A stretch of DNA of 64,000 bases from Gammaproteobacteria bacterium (GCA_028821195.1 JAPPHB010000015.1:186001-250000); one strand, 5' to 3'; positions 26,536 through 34,620 are shown, counted from the first letter of the stretch. Notes: generated by a model from the sequence alone, not told the origin. Made by a program: numbers and translations.

Positions 26536-28777
26536 GTTGCGTCGGATTGACATCCGAAATTTTGCGTGTTTTCACCACGTGGTCGTTGCGCCTTCAGCTA
26601 GCCAGGAGAAGCCGCTTACGGTAATTCAAGCTGAGAACGGCTCCGGTAAGACCACCTTCCTCCGAGCCGTGCGATGGGGCATGTATGGCGAGAAGGGACT
26701 CCCGGGCGCCAACACCAAAAGGTTTTCGATTCACCCTGCGGACTGGCGTCCCGATGATAATGGGATCGTAACGAAGGTTGAGATTCAATTTGAGACCGAC
26801 GGGTCAACTCGCGTTCATGCCGGGGTAGCCGGGCCGGCTTCGCTATACAACCTTACGCGCACGGTGACCACCATTCGCAGCCCCGCTGAACGGGAGGACG
26901 AGCCGGATTACCGACGGGTGCGAGAGAAGGAACAATTCATGAAAAAGGTGCCTGACGGAGAGTGGGTGCCGATCCCGCACCCAAAACAGGTGATCGAGGA
27001 GCTTCTTCCATGGGGCCTCCGAGACTTCTTTGTGATGGACGCGGACGAGGCAGCCGATTTTGTCGGTGGCAGTGAGAACAAGGCAATCGCGCGCCGAGAT
27101 GTGATTGCAAAGACGACGAGAGCTGTCCAGAGCCTACTGGGGATCGATGTGTTCAAGGAAGCCACCGGTCGAGTGAAACGGATTGAGCGCGAATTCGGCT
27201 CGGAGGCAACGAAAGCCGTCGGAGATAGGGATCTCGACGCCTTGCAAGAGGAACTGGAGGAGTCCAGACGCGAGAAGACGCGCCTGGACCGAGACTTGTT
27301 TGATCAGCGCCGACAGCGTCGAGAGTTGGCTGACGGTTTAGGACAGGCGCGTGACGACCTCGAGACGGAAGTAAAGGGCGTGGGTGCGGCCGAGCAGCTT
27401 GCTGAGCGTCTCCGAGAGACACGGCAGCGAAGGAGTCAAGTCTCGAGCAGGTACGGAACCACACTACTACGTCTCGCCGGACAGTTGGAGTCGATCAACC
27501 TACTGGCGGCATTAGCTGGACCAATGGTCAAGGGTGCCCGTGACGAGTTGAAGCCCCTACACGATGCGGGAGCGATTCCCCTAAGGCATCTTCAGTTCGT
27601 GCGCGAACTTCTAGAGGAGGGAATCTGCGTATGCGGCCAGGACCTGTCGATCGATGGCGCCCACCGTCAGCAGGTCCAAGAGCGAATCTCCAAGACTTCC
27701 GACCAAGAGCGACGGGCCGAGTATCTAGAAAGACTGTACGATGCGACGCACGCACTAGTCCGCGGGGGCCAGGGCATGGAGTGGCGGGACCGCACGGAGC
27801 AATTGATCCAGGATACGGTCTCGTTACGAGACGAATTGTCGCAGTTGGCGCGAGAACAGCGCGAGATCGAAGCCAATTTGGACCTGATCGATGAAGACAA
27901 GATACAGATGATCCGGGATAAGATTGACGCCTTGAAGACGCAATTGGCTACTGTAGGCCGCAAGCTCGCCAATAATGAGATGGCGCTGCCACCACTTGAA
28001 GAGCATATACAGTCTTTGGAAAAACGAATTCGTCACCGTACTAGGAAGGAGCGGGTCGCCGCCGATAAAAGGGCGGCCGAGGAACTAGCAGGCGTCGTCG
28101 CAACAATCCTCGAGCGCGCATACCGAACTATAGAAAGCGAGCAGGTCGAGGAACTATCCCAACGTATGAATCGGCTGTTTGCGAAAATGGCAGCCAATGT
28201 GTCTGATGATGATATAGCGAACGCGGAAGCCAACAAGGCCACCCTCAGGATGATTGCCGAAGTTGGACTACGATCCACGGACGACGCGCGACGAGAATAT
28301 GAAATCTACGCATTCAACGGTCGGGGTCGCGTGATGCCCCCGATAGAAATCAATGGGGCTTCGAGGAGAGTGTTAGCTTTATCTTTCGTACTAGCACTGT
28401 GCATAGAATCCAACACATACGCTCCTCTCATCGCCGACTCTCTGCTCAATTTCATGTCGGGCGCAGTTCGGAGAAACACCCTGTTGGCCACCGCCGAGAA
28501 CTCAAGCCAACCGATTCTGCTCTTGACGAGCTCTGATCTCGAAGGGCAAGACGAGGCCGACATCACTAGCCGCTACGCTGGTGCGACGTTCACGCTTACT
28601 GGCCAGTGGGACGTCGGCGGCGAGGGGGGTGGCGGAGATGTCTTGAACTACACGATGAAGCGACAAGTAGCGGTGATATGCGAGTGCGGCCCAAGGCAAT
28701 TCTGCGATGTTTGCGAGCGGGTCGGTCAGAGTGAATCGCCCGGTTGGAGCAGACGTGAGAACGGAGATCGCAGATGA
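26528..28777 (+). CDS. DndD-like SMC/Rad50-type ATPase
   Basis: This encodes 749 aa from GTG 26528. The N-terminus IRLRRIDIRNFACF and the Walker A AENGSGKTTFLRAVRWGMYG are typical of DndD/RecF-type ABC ATPases. Long coiled coils follow at about 215-300 and 410-540, around a zinc-hook-like CVCGQ at about residue 367. The C-terminal lobe has a signature-like GASRRVLALSFVLAL and Walker B region APLIADSLLNF. An unusual tail, ICECGPRQFCDVCERVG, carries four cysteines as C-x-C-x6-C-x2-C and may bind zinc. DndD and its relatives couple ATP to DNA opening. Here, downstream of the SspABCD set, it is more likely part of the restriction complex. Confidence 0.75.
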   Translation: MIRLRRIDIRNFACFHHVVVAPSASQEKPLTVIQAENGSGKTTFLRAVRWGMYGEKGLPGANTKRFSIHPADWRPDDNGIVTKVEIQFETDGSTRVHAGVAGPASLYNLTRTVTTIRSPAEREDEPDYRRVREKEQFMKKVPDGEWVPIPHPKQVIEELLPWGLRDFFVMDADEAADFVGGSENKAIARRDVIAKTTRAVQSLLGIDVFKEATGRVKRIEREFGSEATKAVGDRDLDALQEELEESRREKTRLDRDLFDQRRQRRELADGLGQARDDLETEVKGVGAAEQLAERLRETRQRRSQVSSRYGTTLLRLAGQLESINLLAALAGPMVKGARDELKPLHDAGAIPLRHLQFVRELLEEGICVCGQDLSIDGAHRQQVQERISKTSDQERRAEYLERLYDATHALVRGGQGMEWRDRTEQLIQDTVSLRDELSQLAREQREIEANLDLIDEDKIQMIRDKIDALKTQLATVGRKLANNEMALPPLEEHIQSLEKRIRHRTRKERVAADKRAAEELAGVVATILERAYRTIESEQVEELSQRMNRLFAKMAANVSDDDIANAEANKATLRMIAEVGLRSTDDARREYEIYAFNGRGRVMPPIEINGASRRVLALSFVLALCIESNTYAPLIADSLLNFMSGAVRRNTLLATAENSSQPILLLTSSDLEGQDEADITSRYAGATFTLTGQWDVGGEGGGGDVLNYTMKRQVAVICECGPRQFCDVCERVGQSESPGWSRRENGDRR

Positions 28778-29271
28778 ACTACTTCAAAGCACTACTAACT
28801 AGTCGAGCACATTCTCTGTTTCTCCCTAGGAAATGGAAGGACGATATACAGCGTTACGTTCGACAGCACCAGCAGGGAGCCGCGGGCAATCCGGAAGCTG
28901 CCCCCTTCAGGCGACAACTGGACTTCTGGGTATTGGCCCTTTCTACGGCCATCGCACGGGGTGTCACGCCTCTAGCGTCTGCGCCTAGCCAGGGGGGCCA
29001 AAAGTTTGTCGACACTCGGCAGGTCGAAATGTCCGACGAGTTATGCGAATTGTTGGCGGTCGTGGCTCTGGGGACCCTGGGGCCGGAAGACGAGGGGATC
29101 GAAGATCCGGCTCGAATCATCGAACTTGCTAACCAGTACGCGGCCGCCGGCTGCGAAGAGCTGATCCTGCGACTCCGCGACCCCGACCTACGCCTGAGCA
29201 TTCTAGACAAGGCAATCGACTTCACCGCCGAATTGGTGCTAGTTGCTGAAGAAGCCGAAGCGTCACCGTAG
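28774..29271 (+). CDS. 165-aa operon-terminal protein, unknown
   Basis: The start overlaps the SMC gene stop as ATGA. The protein is acidic and helical (MNYFKALLTSRAHSLFLPRK, then FWVLALSTAIARGVTPLAS; acidic tail VLVAEEAEASP). I see no catalytic motif and do not recognise a family. Its place as last gene of the coupled operon suggests a complex subunit. It ends only about 40 bp before the remnant of istB on the other strand. Confidence 0.6.
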   Translation: MNYFKALLTSRAHSLFLPRKWKDDIQRYVRQHQQGAAGNPEAAPFRRQLDFWVLALSTAIARGVTPLASAPSQGGQKFVDTRQVEMSDELCELLAVVALGTLGPEDEGIEDPARIIELANQYAAAGCEELILRLRDPDLRLSILDKAIDFTAELVLVAEEAEASP

Positions 29272-29309
29272 AAGACCAGGGGGGTCGTCCGGTGACACGA
29301 CCAAGCGCA

Positions 29310-29396
29310 TTAGCAAGAGCATGCTTCGATGGGAGCCCAGTGATTGCCGGTCACGCGCAGTTCGTGGAGCAGGTCGAGGGTGGGTTGTCGAAGCAT
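29310..29396 (-). pseudogene. first codons of istB, cut by the ssp insertion
   Basis: ATG 29396 opens MLRQPTLDLLHELRVTGNHW. The first 17 residues match the usual IstB start (MLxxPTLxxLxxLRLTG), after which the homology stops and a stop codon follows. The fragment comes directly after the istA stop (29402-29404), the normal IS21 order. The rest of istB is at 15001-15300, on the same strand, across the ssp operon. Confidence 0.65.
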
Positions 29397-29401
29397 GTTC
29401 G

Positions 29402-30427
29402 TCACGACTCCTTTCCGTTGTGGGAGTTGGCGTGGTAGTCCGGTCCGCGGACGTGCGCGTGATCGGCGGGCAGGGACAGCGAGCGTTGCGCGCCGTCATC
29501 GGCCTGGTCGAGGCCGGCGGCCAGGATGGTGTTCACGGACTTTGTAGCTGACCGCCCTGATGCCCAACGCGCGGCGGCAGGCGGCCTCCAGACGTTCGGC
29601 GAGATAGGCGCGGGCGAGCCGCATGAGGCCGAGGCAACTGCGGTAGCCCTGTTCCGGGGGGGGCCGGCTCTCGAGGAGCCTCCTTGCGAAGGCGGCGGTG
29701 TCCGGTCCCGTCTTTCGCGCCCACCGGACGAGGCGCGACGGAGTCCATTCGAGGTGGACGCGGTACGCGGCGGGCATGTGGCCCGGATCGGTTGTATATC
29801 CGCCCTTCCCGTGGCCGCGGATGTGGGCCGCCACACGCCGGTATTTGTGGAAGACCTCGACCGTGGCCGCGCCGAGCCGGACCTCGACATCCCGGCGGGC
29901 AAGCGCGTGGCGGACGCTGTAGAAGCGGCCGTCGACTTGGATGTGATAGTCGATGTTCACGCGCGCCTTGCGCCACTCGGCGTACTCGTAGCGCTCGGCC
30001 GGGGGCGGCTTGAGCGCCGGACGGTCCAGATCCTCGGAGAGGCTGCGGCGGCTGCCATCGATACATGCGACACCGTCCAGTCCAGCGGCGACCGGGTCAT
30101 TGTCACGTCGACGAACGTGGTGGTTCGACGCCGCCAGTACCCGACGAACACCTTCGCGTCATGGATCTCGCCGGTCCGCCGGGCCGTCACCTCGACCGTC
30201 GGGCCCGCGTAGTCCACGAACGCCTTTTCGCCGGCCTGGTACACTTGGCGCAGCACCACGTCGAGGCGCCCACGCCGCTCCCGGTAGCGGTCGCAGAAGC
30301 GGCTGTACTGGTACCCTTCGGGGTGTGCCTCGCGGTATTCGAGCCACAGCAGTTGAAGCGTCACCCGCTTGTGCCGCGTCAGCTCCCGATGCACCCGCCG
30401 CTCCAGGATCTCTCGCGAGGCCGATGA
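29402..30427 (-). pseudogene. istA transposase of an IS21 element, decayed
   Basis: The minus strand reads RELTRHKRVTLQLLWLEYRE, AFVDYAGPTVEVTARRTGEI, AERYEYAEWRKARVNIDYHI, HMPAAYRVHLEWTPSRLVRW and EQGYRSCLGLMRLARAYLAE, all standard IstA. The N-terminal DNA-binding part is missing. The DDE core near 30030-30130 is deleted. A frameshift near 29540 separates the last part (SLPADHAHVRGPDYHANSHN, the IstA end). It cannot be active. It is followed in order by the istB start, so this is the upstream half of the split IS21. Confidence 0.75.
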
Positions 30428-30519
30428 ACGGCTCCCTGCATCAGGTCATCCAGCACCCTCCCCACCCGCTCGACTCCGGCGCGCTCGCTTCCTCAGGCTC
30501 GCCGCAGTCACGGCCCATC

Positions 30520-30578
30520 CGAGTGGTCGACATCCGTCGGAATCGGTGGACACTTTGCGTCGGAATCAGCGGTCGACA
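30520..30578. repeat. right (istA-side) terminal repeats of the IS21 element
   Basis: Repeats GTCGGAATCGGTGGACA and GTCGGAATCAGCGGTCGACA lie upstream of istA. Read inward, TGTCGACCGCTGATTCCGA and GTGTCCACCGATTCCGA mirror the left-end units at 14857-14938. The outer end is close to 30578, giving a whole element of about 15.7 kb including the ssp operon. Confidence 0.5.
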
Positions 30579-30595
30579 TACATCGGCATCAGCAC

Positions 30596-30803
30596 CTCCT
30601 CAACAACGCGCACCGTCTCGTCCTCAAAGGGCGGATAGATGCGCAGGCTGTACGACTCGACGAAGACCGCTTCTACTTCCTAGACTTCAGCCCCGAAACC
30701 CCACGCCCAGCGCCCCTATGGACCTCCGCTCCTCCAAGATGATCGGCATGGCTCGGAATCTGCGATCGGCTTGTCGGAATCGGTGGTCGGCATCGTCGGA
30801 ATA
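30596..30803 (+). pseudogene. 3' remnant and end of a second IS21 copy, inverted
   Basis: On + the frames read LLNNAHRLVLKG and, after a shift, MRRLYDSTKTASTS and a stop, matching the IstB C-terminus (compare VLNNAHRITVRRGSMRRLYA on the left side). From 30740 to 30803 there are terminal-type repeats (CTCGGAATCTGCGATCGGC, TCGGAATCGGTGGTCGGC, ending GTCGGAATA). It faces the opposite way to the first element and is divergent in sequence, so it is a separate insertion. Confidence 0.5.
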
Positions 30804-30817
30804 CGCACTACGGAGCC

Positions 30818-31135
30818 ATGGTGTTGCCGATCACCGTACTCCTCTTGATAACGATGGACGCCATGTGGCGCATCTACGTCGCCATCGCCGGCTGGTTCGT
30901 CGGAGGCGGGATCGCTGGGTTCGGTACAGGCTTAGTCACCCATTGGTGCCCTGCGACGGCTAAGCAGCGAGGCTTGCGGGCGAAACGCGCTTCGGCTACC
31001 GTCGACATGGTACGGCACGTCGATGGCGCAATCGGAACCAGTATCGAAGAGGACGCAGAACCTGCTCGACCCGCGCGACTACTTCAGAGAAAGATCCTCG
31101 AAACACTCGCCCAAAGGACAAGCCCTAGGGACTGA
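30818..31135 (+). CDS. possible small membrane protein
   Basis: This encodes 105 aa from ATG 30818. The N-terminal 43 residues are hydrophobic (MVLPITVLLLITMDAMWRIY, then VAIAGWFVGGGIAGFGTG) and could form one or two membrane helices; the rest is polar and charged. There is no strong ribosome site and no recognised family. It precedes the membrane/TIR gene pair on the same strand, with an 80-bp gap. It may be a chance frame. Confidence 0.3.
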   Translation: MVLPITVLLLITMDAMWRIYVAIAGWFVGGGIAGFGTGLVTHWCPATAKQRGLRAKRASATVDMVRHVDGAIGTSIEEDAEPARPARLLQRKILETLAQRTSPRD

Positions 31136-31215
31136 CACCGCTTTGCCAGCGTGGCGCGTCCAAGGGCGTGGCGCACCAAGTTACGAATTCCTTTCGCCCA
31201 CTAGGGAGATATAGG

Positions 31216-31602
31216 ATGGGAAACAAGCAGCACCACTTAGCGATGATTCAGGGAATCATCAACCGGCTGGCCAGCAACTCCGCGGGGCTCAAGCATTGGA
31301 TGGTGCTGGTCTTCGTCGGGACGATGTTCTTCGTCTCCAGGGAGCCGCGTCTCGCCAGAGACCTCGGGTGGGCCTTCGTCATCCCGGTCATGGCCTTCTG
31401 GTTCGTTGATGCGGTGTACCTGCGGAATGAGCGGGATTTCAGAAAACTGTACCGGAAGGTCGAGAAACAACCGGAACATGAGATTGATTTTTCGATGACA
31501 AGGCCAACGAAGGGATCAATCCTAAAAGGTATGTTCTCGGTGACCGTTTGTCCGATCTACGGCGCGGTGCTGGTTTCCCTGGTACTCTTGTTCATCTGGT
31601 AA
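31216..31602 (+). CDS. three-helix membrane protein paired with a TIR gene
   Basis: This encodes 128 aa from ATG 31216, with AGGGAG upstream. Three membrane segments are visible: WMVLVFVGTMFFVS (about 28-41), LGWAFVIPVMAFWFVDAVYL (about 50-70) and CPIYGAVLVSLVLLFIW (about 112-128). There is no enzymatic motif. It ends 12 bp before the DUF1863 TIR gene, so the two form an operon. In several nucleotide-signal defence systems small multi-pass proteins act as membrane-disrupting effectors next to a TIR or cyclase. I infer that role here, without proof. Confidence 0.65.
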   Translation: MGNKQHHLAMIQGIINRLASNSAGLKHWMVLVFVGTMFFVSREPRLARDLGWAFVIPVMAFWFVDAVYLRNERDFRKLYRKVEKQPEHEIDFSMTRPTKGSILKGMFSVTVCPIYGAVLVSLVLLFIW

Positions 31603-31614
31603 GGAGGAGCACAA

Positions 31615-32067
31615 ATGGCTCGTCATGTATTCTTCAGTTTTCAATTCAGCGAAGACAACAGCCGTGCCGAAGTGGTGAGGAACAGCTGGGTGACCAAACG
31701 CACTCAGACCGCAGCAGGATTCTTCGACCGCGACACAAGGGAGGAACTCAAGCGCCAGTCTTCCTCCATAATCAAGAAGTGGATCCGGGCGAGCCTGAAG
31801 GGCACCTCCGTCACAGCCGTTCTCGTGGGGTCCAAGACCTGTGACAGCCGCTGGGTGAAGTTCGAGATCGAAGAGAGCAAGAAGAGGGGGAACGGACTCT
31901 TGGAAATCGACATCAGCAAGATCAAGAACTTCGAAGGCAAGACATCACGCTTCTGCGGATGGGTGTTACCGGATGACTACGCTGGTTACGGATGGAACAA
32001 ACACAACGGACACGACAACTTCGGCGATTGGGTTGAGAAAGCATACCGCCAAGCCAATCCCGAGTAA
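31615..32067 (+). CDS. ThsB-like TIR protein (DUF1863 / MTH538 type)
   Basis: This encodes 150 aa. ARHVFFSFQFSEDNSRAEVV at the N-terminus, then AGFFDRDTREELKRQ, IKKWIRASLKGTSVTAVLVG, SRWVKFEIEESKKRGNGLLE and the C-terminal WVEKAYRQ are the hallmarks of the MTH538/DUF1863 TIR-like family to which Thoeris ThsB belongs. ThsB proteins make a cyclic ADP-ribose-type signal from NAD on phage sensing. The conserved Glu in KFEIEES fits the TIR catalytic position. It is preceded by a good ribosome site (AAGGAGG) and by the membrane protein gene. Confidence 0.85.
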   Translation: MARHVFFSFQFSEDNSRAEVVRNSWVTKRTQTAAGFFDRDTREELKRQSSSIIKKWIRASLKGTSVTAVLVGSKTCDSRWVKFEIEESKKRGNGLLEIDISKIKNFEGKTSRFCGWVLPDDYAGYGWNKHNGHDNFGDWVEKAYRQANPE

Positions 32068-32173
32068 CGGTGGTGAGCGGGCTCCTCTTGGACCTGAGCC
32101 AGTTGCTTCCTGCCCCCGGCTACCGTGCGATCCAGGCCCCATAACCCTCTTAGTCCTGTGATCTCGCTTCTTC

Positions 32174-32190
32174 ATACCGGGGGGCGGTAT
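32174..32190. terminator. possible bidirectional terminator
   Basis: ATACCG and CGGTAT form a perfect 6-bp stem with a five-G loop, followed by a T-rich stretch (CCTCTGTTTCT). It lies between two convergent genes (ends 32067 and 32271). The stem is short, so this is a weak call. Confidence 0.3.
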
Positions 32191-32270
32191 CCTCTGTTTC
32201 TACAGTTCGCCAACAAATTCGGTGTATTCGGGACTGTGAACAGGCTATGCACATTCGATGACCCTTTCGA

Positions 32271-32903
32271 CTACTTTTCCGCTGCCGGATGATCTGATGC
32301 TACGAGCATGTTTGCAATCTGCGTTGCCACGAATGGATAGCGGCGCGAACTGACATGCGGCCTAAGTTTCTGCGGAACGTCCCCGCCATCCCTCGGCAGT
32401 CGCGCTGCCGCTCCACCCGGTCCGGCGACAGGAATCCTGGGCACGCCAGGACAGATATTGCCAACAAGATCATACTCCTGCCAAATGCCGCTCATGCCTC
32501 CGACGAAGATCGCTCCAGCTAGCGCCGCATGATTCAGCATCTTCGTTCGCATTTCCGCAAGACTGTCTTCTAGACTCGCGCGCTCCCGTGTCCAGTGAAT
32601 CGTTCCAACTTCCAACTCCGCGAGCATCTGCGTTTCTTGTGTCATATGCGCTTGGAACCATCGTGACTGAAAAATATCAACGGCATTCCGAACTCCCAGC
32701 TCTTTTCCAATCATGAGGACAAGCGGTGTAATAGTCGGGTGTCCTCCGAATACGATCTTCCCTCCACGCAAGAGTACGGCGCGAACGATCGCCGTGACCG
32801 CATCCGCTACCGCCGACGCATCGTACGGTTCGACCTCCCGCCCTCGCTCACCGGAGGGGAAACTCGCGGAGAGAAACACGTGACAACCCGCCAGCGGTTT
32901 CAT
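32271..32903 (-). CDS. SLOG-domain protein (TIR-associated nucleotide sensor type)
   Basis: This encodes 210 aa from ATG 32903, which overlaps the stop of the TIR gene as ATGA. The frame contains CHVFLSASFPSGERG, LLRGGKIVFGGHPTITPLVL and AGAIFVGGMSGIWQEYDLV. These are the beta-strand/glycine loops of the SLOG (LOG/DprA-like Rossmann) superfamily, close to the STALD type found with SIR2 and TIR proteins. In Thoeris the SLOG domain of ThsA binds the signal made by ThsB. Here the SLOG domain stands alone, without a SIR2 or other effector domain fused to it. It may be a sensor or a nucleotide-processing enzyme for the neighbouring TIR proteins. Confidence 0.7.
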   Translation of the reverse strand: MKPLAGCHVFLSASFPSGERGREVEPYDASAVADAVTAIVRAVLLRGGKIVFGGHPTITPLVLMIGKELGVRNAVDIFQSRWFQAHMTQETQMLAELEVGTIHWTRERASLEDSLAEMRTKMLNHAALAGAIFVGGMSGIWQEYDLVGNICPGVPRIPVAGPGGAAARLPRDGGDVPQKLRPHVSSRRYPFVATQIANMLVASDHPAAEK

Positions 32904-34075
32904 GCCGTCGCTTCCTCCTCGAGTACACATTCCATCAACCTGTTCACCTCAAGGTATCCCAGTTTTCCGATCCACGCGAGCACTCGCTGCTCCTCCTCCG
33001 GCAAGTGTTCCACGTCGTGGACAAGAGCACCCGCTAGGCGAGCATCCCCAACGACCATCGCTGCATCGCCGCGAAGGACATCGAGCGCGTAGAGGTCTTC
33101 AGGCACCGGGCGTCGGGGCGTAACGAGCCACACCGCTGATCGCTTACCGGTCCCCGTCGCCAAGACGGCCCAGTCCTTCAATGGCACGCCGCTACACCCG
33201 TCCATGCGCAGCTGATCCCACAAACTGCCGAGCATCTGCTCACGACGTCGCCGGAGTGCTTGAGCATGTTTGTATTCGATCTCCTCGAGGATAGCTCGCA
33301 GCTTCGTCGGAGCCAACCGGCCATCTTCCTCCACGTCACCGTGGACGAGCCGAATCCGAAACGCATCATCTACTGCCGATACCAACTGGGAATCGGAGAC
33401 CCCTGGCAACGTTATCGCCAACACATTGATCCGATGACTGTGTGCATACGCAATTTCGTGCTGCACCCACCGCGAGTTACGAAGATCAGAACTCTCCAGG
33501 AGAACAACAAAAGCCTTGTCACCAAGATCTTCGTCGAGCCGGGTTTGGAAGTCTGCTCCAGGCGGAAGTGCAAATCTGTCTAGAAAGACATCGAACCGCC
33601 GTCGTACGAGTTCCGTATGTAGCTGCAACGCAACTTGCGAGGACTCACGGCGCCTATAGGACAAAAAGAGTTTACGCTCTTGCTCGACCAATCCAAGCAT
33701 TCCAAGCAATGTCACTATTGCTTCGCGCCTGCGGCTGTCCCAGTCTGCGGCGTTGATGTTTTCGATCACACTGGGCAACTTTTCACGAATCGTACCCGGC
33801 TCGCAATGCCTTACGATCGGCAGGATGGGGAATTGATTATCTACTGCCTCTTGCAGTGCCTCTCGAACGACTGAGTCGACGGACCCTTCCCGACTTCCCA
33901 AGTATACGATTACCACATGAGAATCAGGGCTTACCGTTGATATATCACTTCCAAAACCGAGGAGGTTGGGTTGCGACAACACCTCCCTCGTTGCATCTCG
34001 CGCCGCTCCTTGGACTTCGCGAGCAAACTCCACCAGCCCGTCATGAAGAAGCACGACTTCATAGGATGCGGACAT
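32900..34075 (-). CDS. double TIR-domain protein
   Basis: This encodes 391 aa. Residues about 1-125 look like a first, diverged TIR-type unit (SPDSHVVIVYLGSREGSVDS, then NQFPILPIVRHC). Residues about 135-270 are a clear TIR domain: RKLFLSYRRRESSQVALQLH (box 1), RFDVFLDRFALPPGADFQTR (box 2), and FVVLLESSDLRNSRWVQHEI with the likely catalytic Glu. The last 110 residues are of unknown type. Bacterial TIR domains cleave NAD or make ADP-ribose signals. It lies 9 bp after a ThsB-like gene and overlaps the SLOG gene, so the three form one operon. Confidence 0.8.
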   Translation of the reverse strand: MSASYEVVLLHDGLVEFAREVQGAARDATREVLSQPNLLGFGSDISTVSPDSHVVIVYLGSREGSVDSVVREALQEAVDNQFPILPIVRHCEPGTIREKLPSVIENINAADWDSRRREAIVTLLGMLGLVEQERKLFLSYRRRESSQVALQLHTELVRRRFDVFLDRFALPPGADFQTRLDEDLGDKAFVVLLESSDLRNSRWVQHEIAYAHSHRINVLAITLPGVSDSQLVSAVDDAFRIRLVHGDVEEDGRLAPTKLRAILEEIEYKHAQALRRRREQMLGSLWDQLRMDGCSGVPLKDWAVLATGTGKRSAVWLVTPRRPVPEDLYALDVLRGDAAMVVGDARLAGALVHDVEHLPEEEQRVLAWIGKLGYLEVNRLMECVLEEEATA

Positions 34076-34084
34076 TACTATGCC

Positions 34085-34462
34085 CTATCCGAGCAGCTTC
34101 TTGAGATTGTCCCAGTTCCACCGATACGTTCGTCCAGCGCCGGGTACAGCCCATGTTGCTGACCCATGGCGGTAGCCGATAATCTGGAATCTCCTTTTCT
34201 CAAGATCCTGGGCCATGCTTACTTCCTTGAGAACTCCGGAAGCAGTCCTCGTGCCGGAGCCAAGCATGACAATGAATATCTCAGAGCGCGATATCGCGGC
34301 GTAGGCCTTTCGCTCCCATTCCCGCTCTGGCTGAGCTTCTTTCAAGGAGTGATCCGCGACTTGGAACGGCGAGTCTGGCAGTCTGGCTTGACCTACGATG
34401 AAATCTTTGAGTGTCTTGTCATTGTCGAAATCGAAGCTCACGAAAACACGTTTCCTCGGCAT
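34085..34462 (-). CDS. ThsB-like TIR protein (DUF1863 type)
   Basis: This encodes 125 aa from ATG 34462. A longer frame adds 33 unrelated codons and was rejected. It reads RKRVFVSFDFDNDKTLKDFI, ADHSLKEAQPEREWERKA, ISRSEIFIVMLGSGTRTASG and VLKEVSMAQDLEKRRFQIIG. This is the short form of the ThsB/MTH538 TIR-like family, distinct from the copy at 31615-32067. It is the first gene of the minus-strand TIR / TIR / SLOG operon. Predicted role: NAD-dependent signal synthesis on infection. Confidence 0.7.
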   Translation of the reverse strand: MPRKRVFVSFDFDNDKTLKDFIVGQARLPDSPFQVADHSLKEAQPEREWERKAYAAISRSEIFIVMLGSGTRTASGVLKEVSMAQDLEKRRFQIIGYRHGSATWAVPGAGRTYRWNWDNLKKLLG

Positions 34463-34620
34463 GTTACCTTCTTCGTTTAGGGGTCCAAGCAGGATCGAAC
34501 GAAGAAGTCTGCATGAGGGTGCCGAAGTTGTCAAGGCAGGGTGTACAAGTACGGCATTCACCTGACATCCGGCGTCAGCGAGGTCAGGTCCTACGCTGTT
34601 TTCTTCACCTCCTTCCTGGC

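Noticed and set aside
24062..29271. SspE effector
   Set aside because: No DUF262 or DUF1524 motifs occur in any of the downstream proteins.
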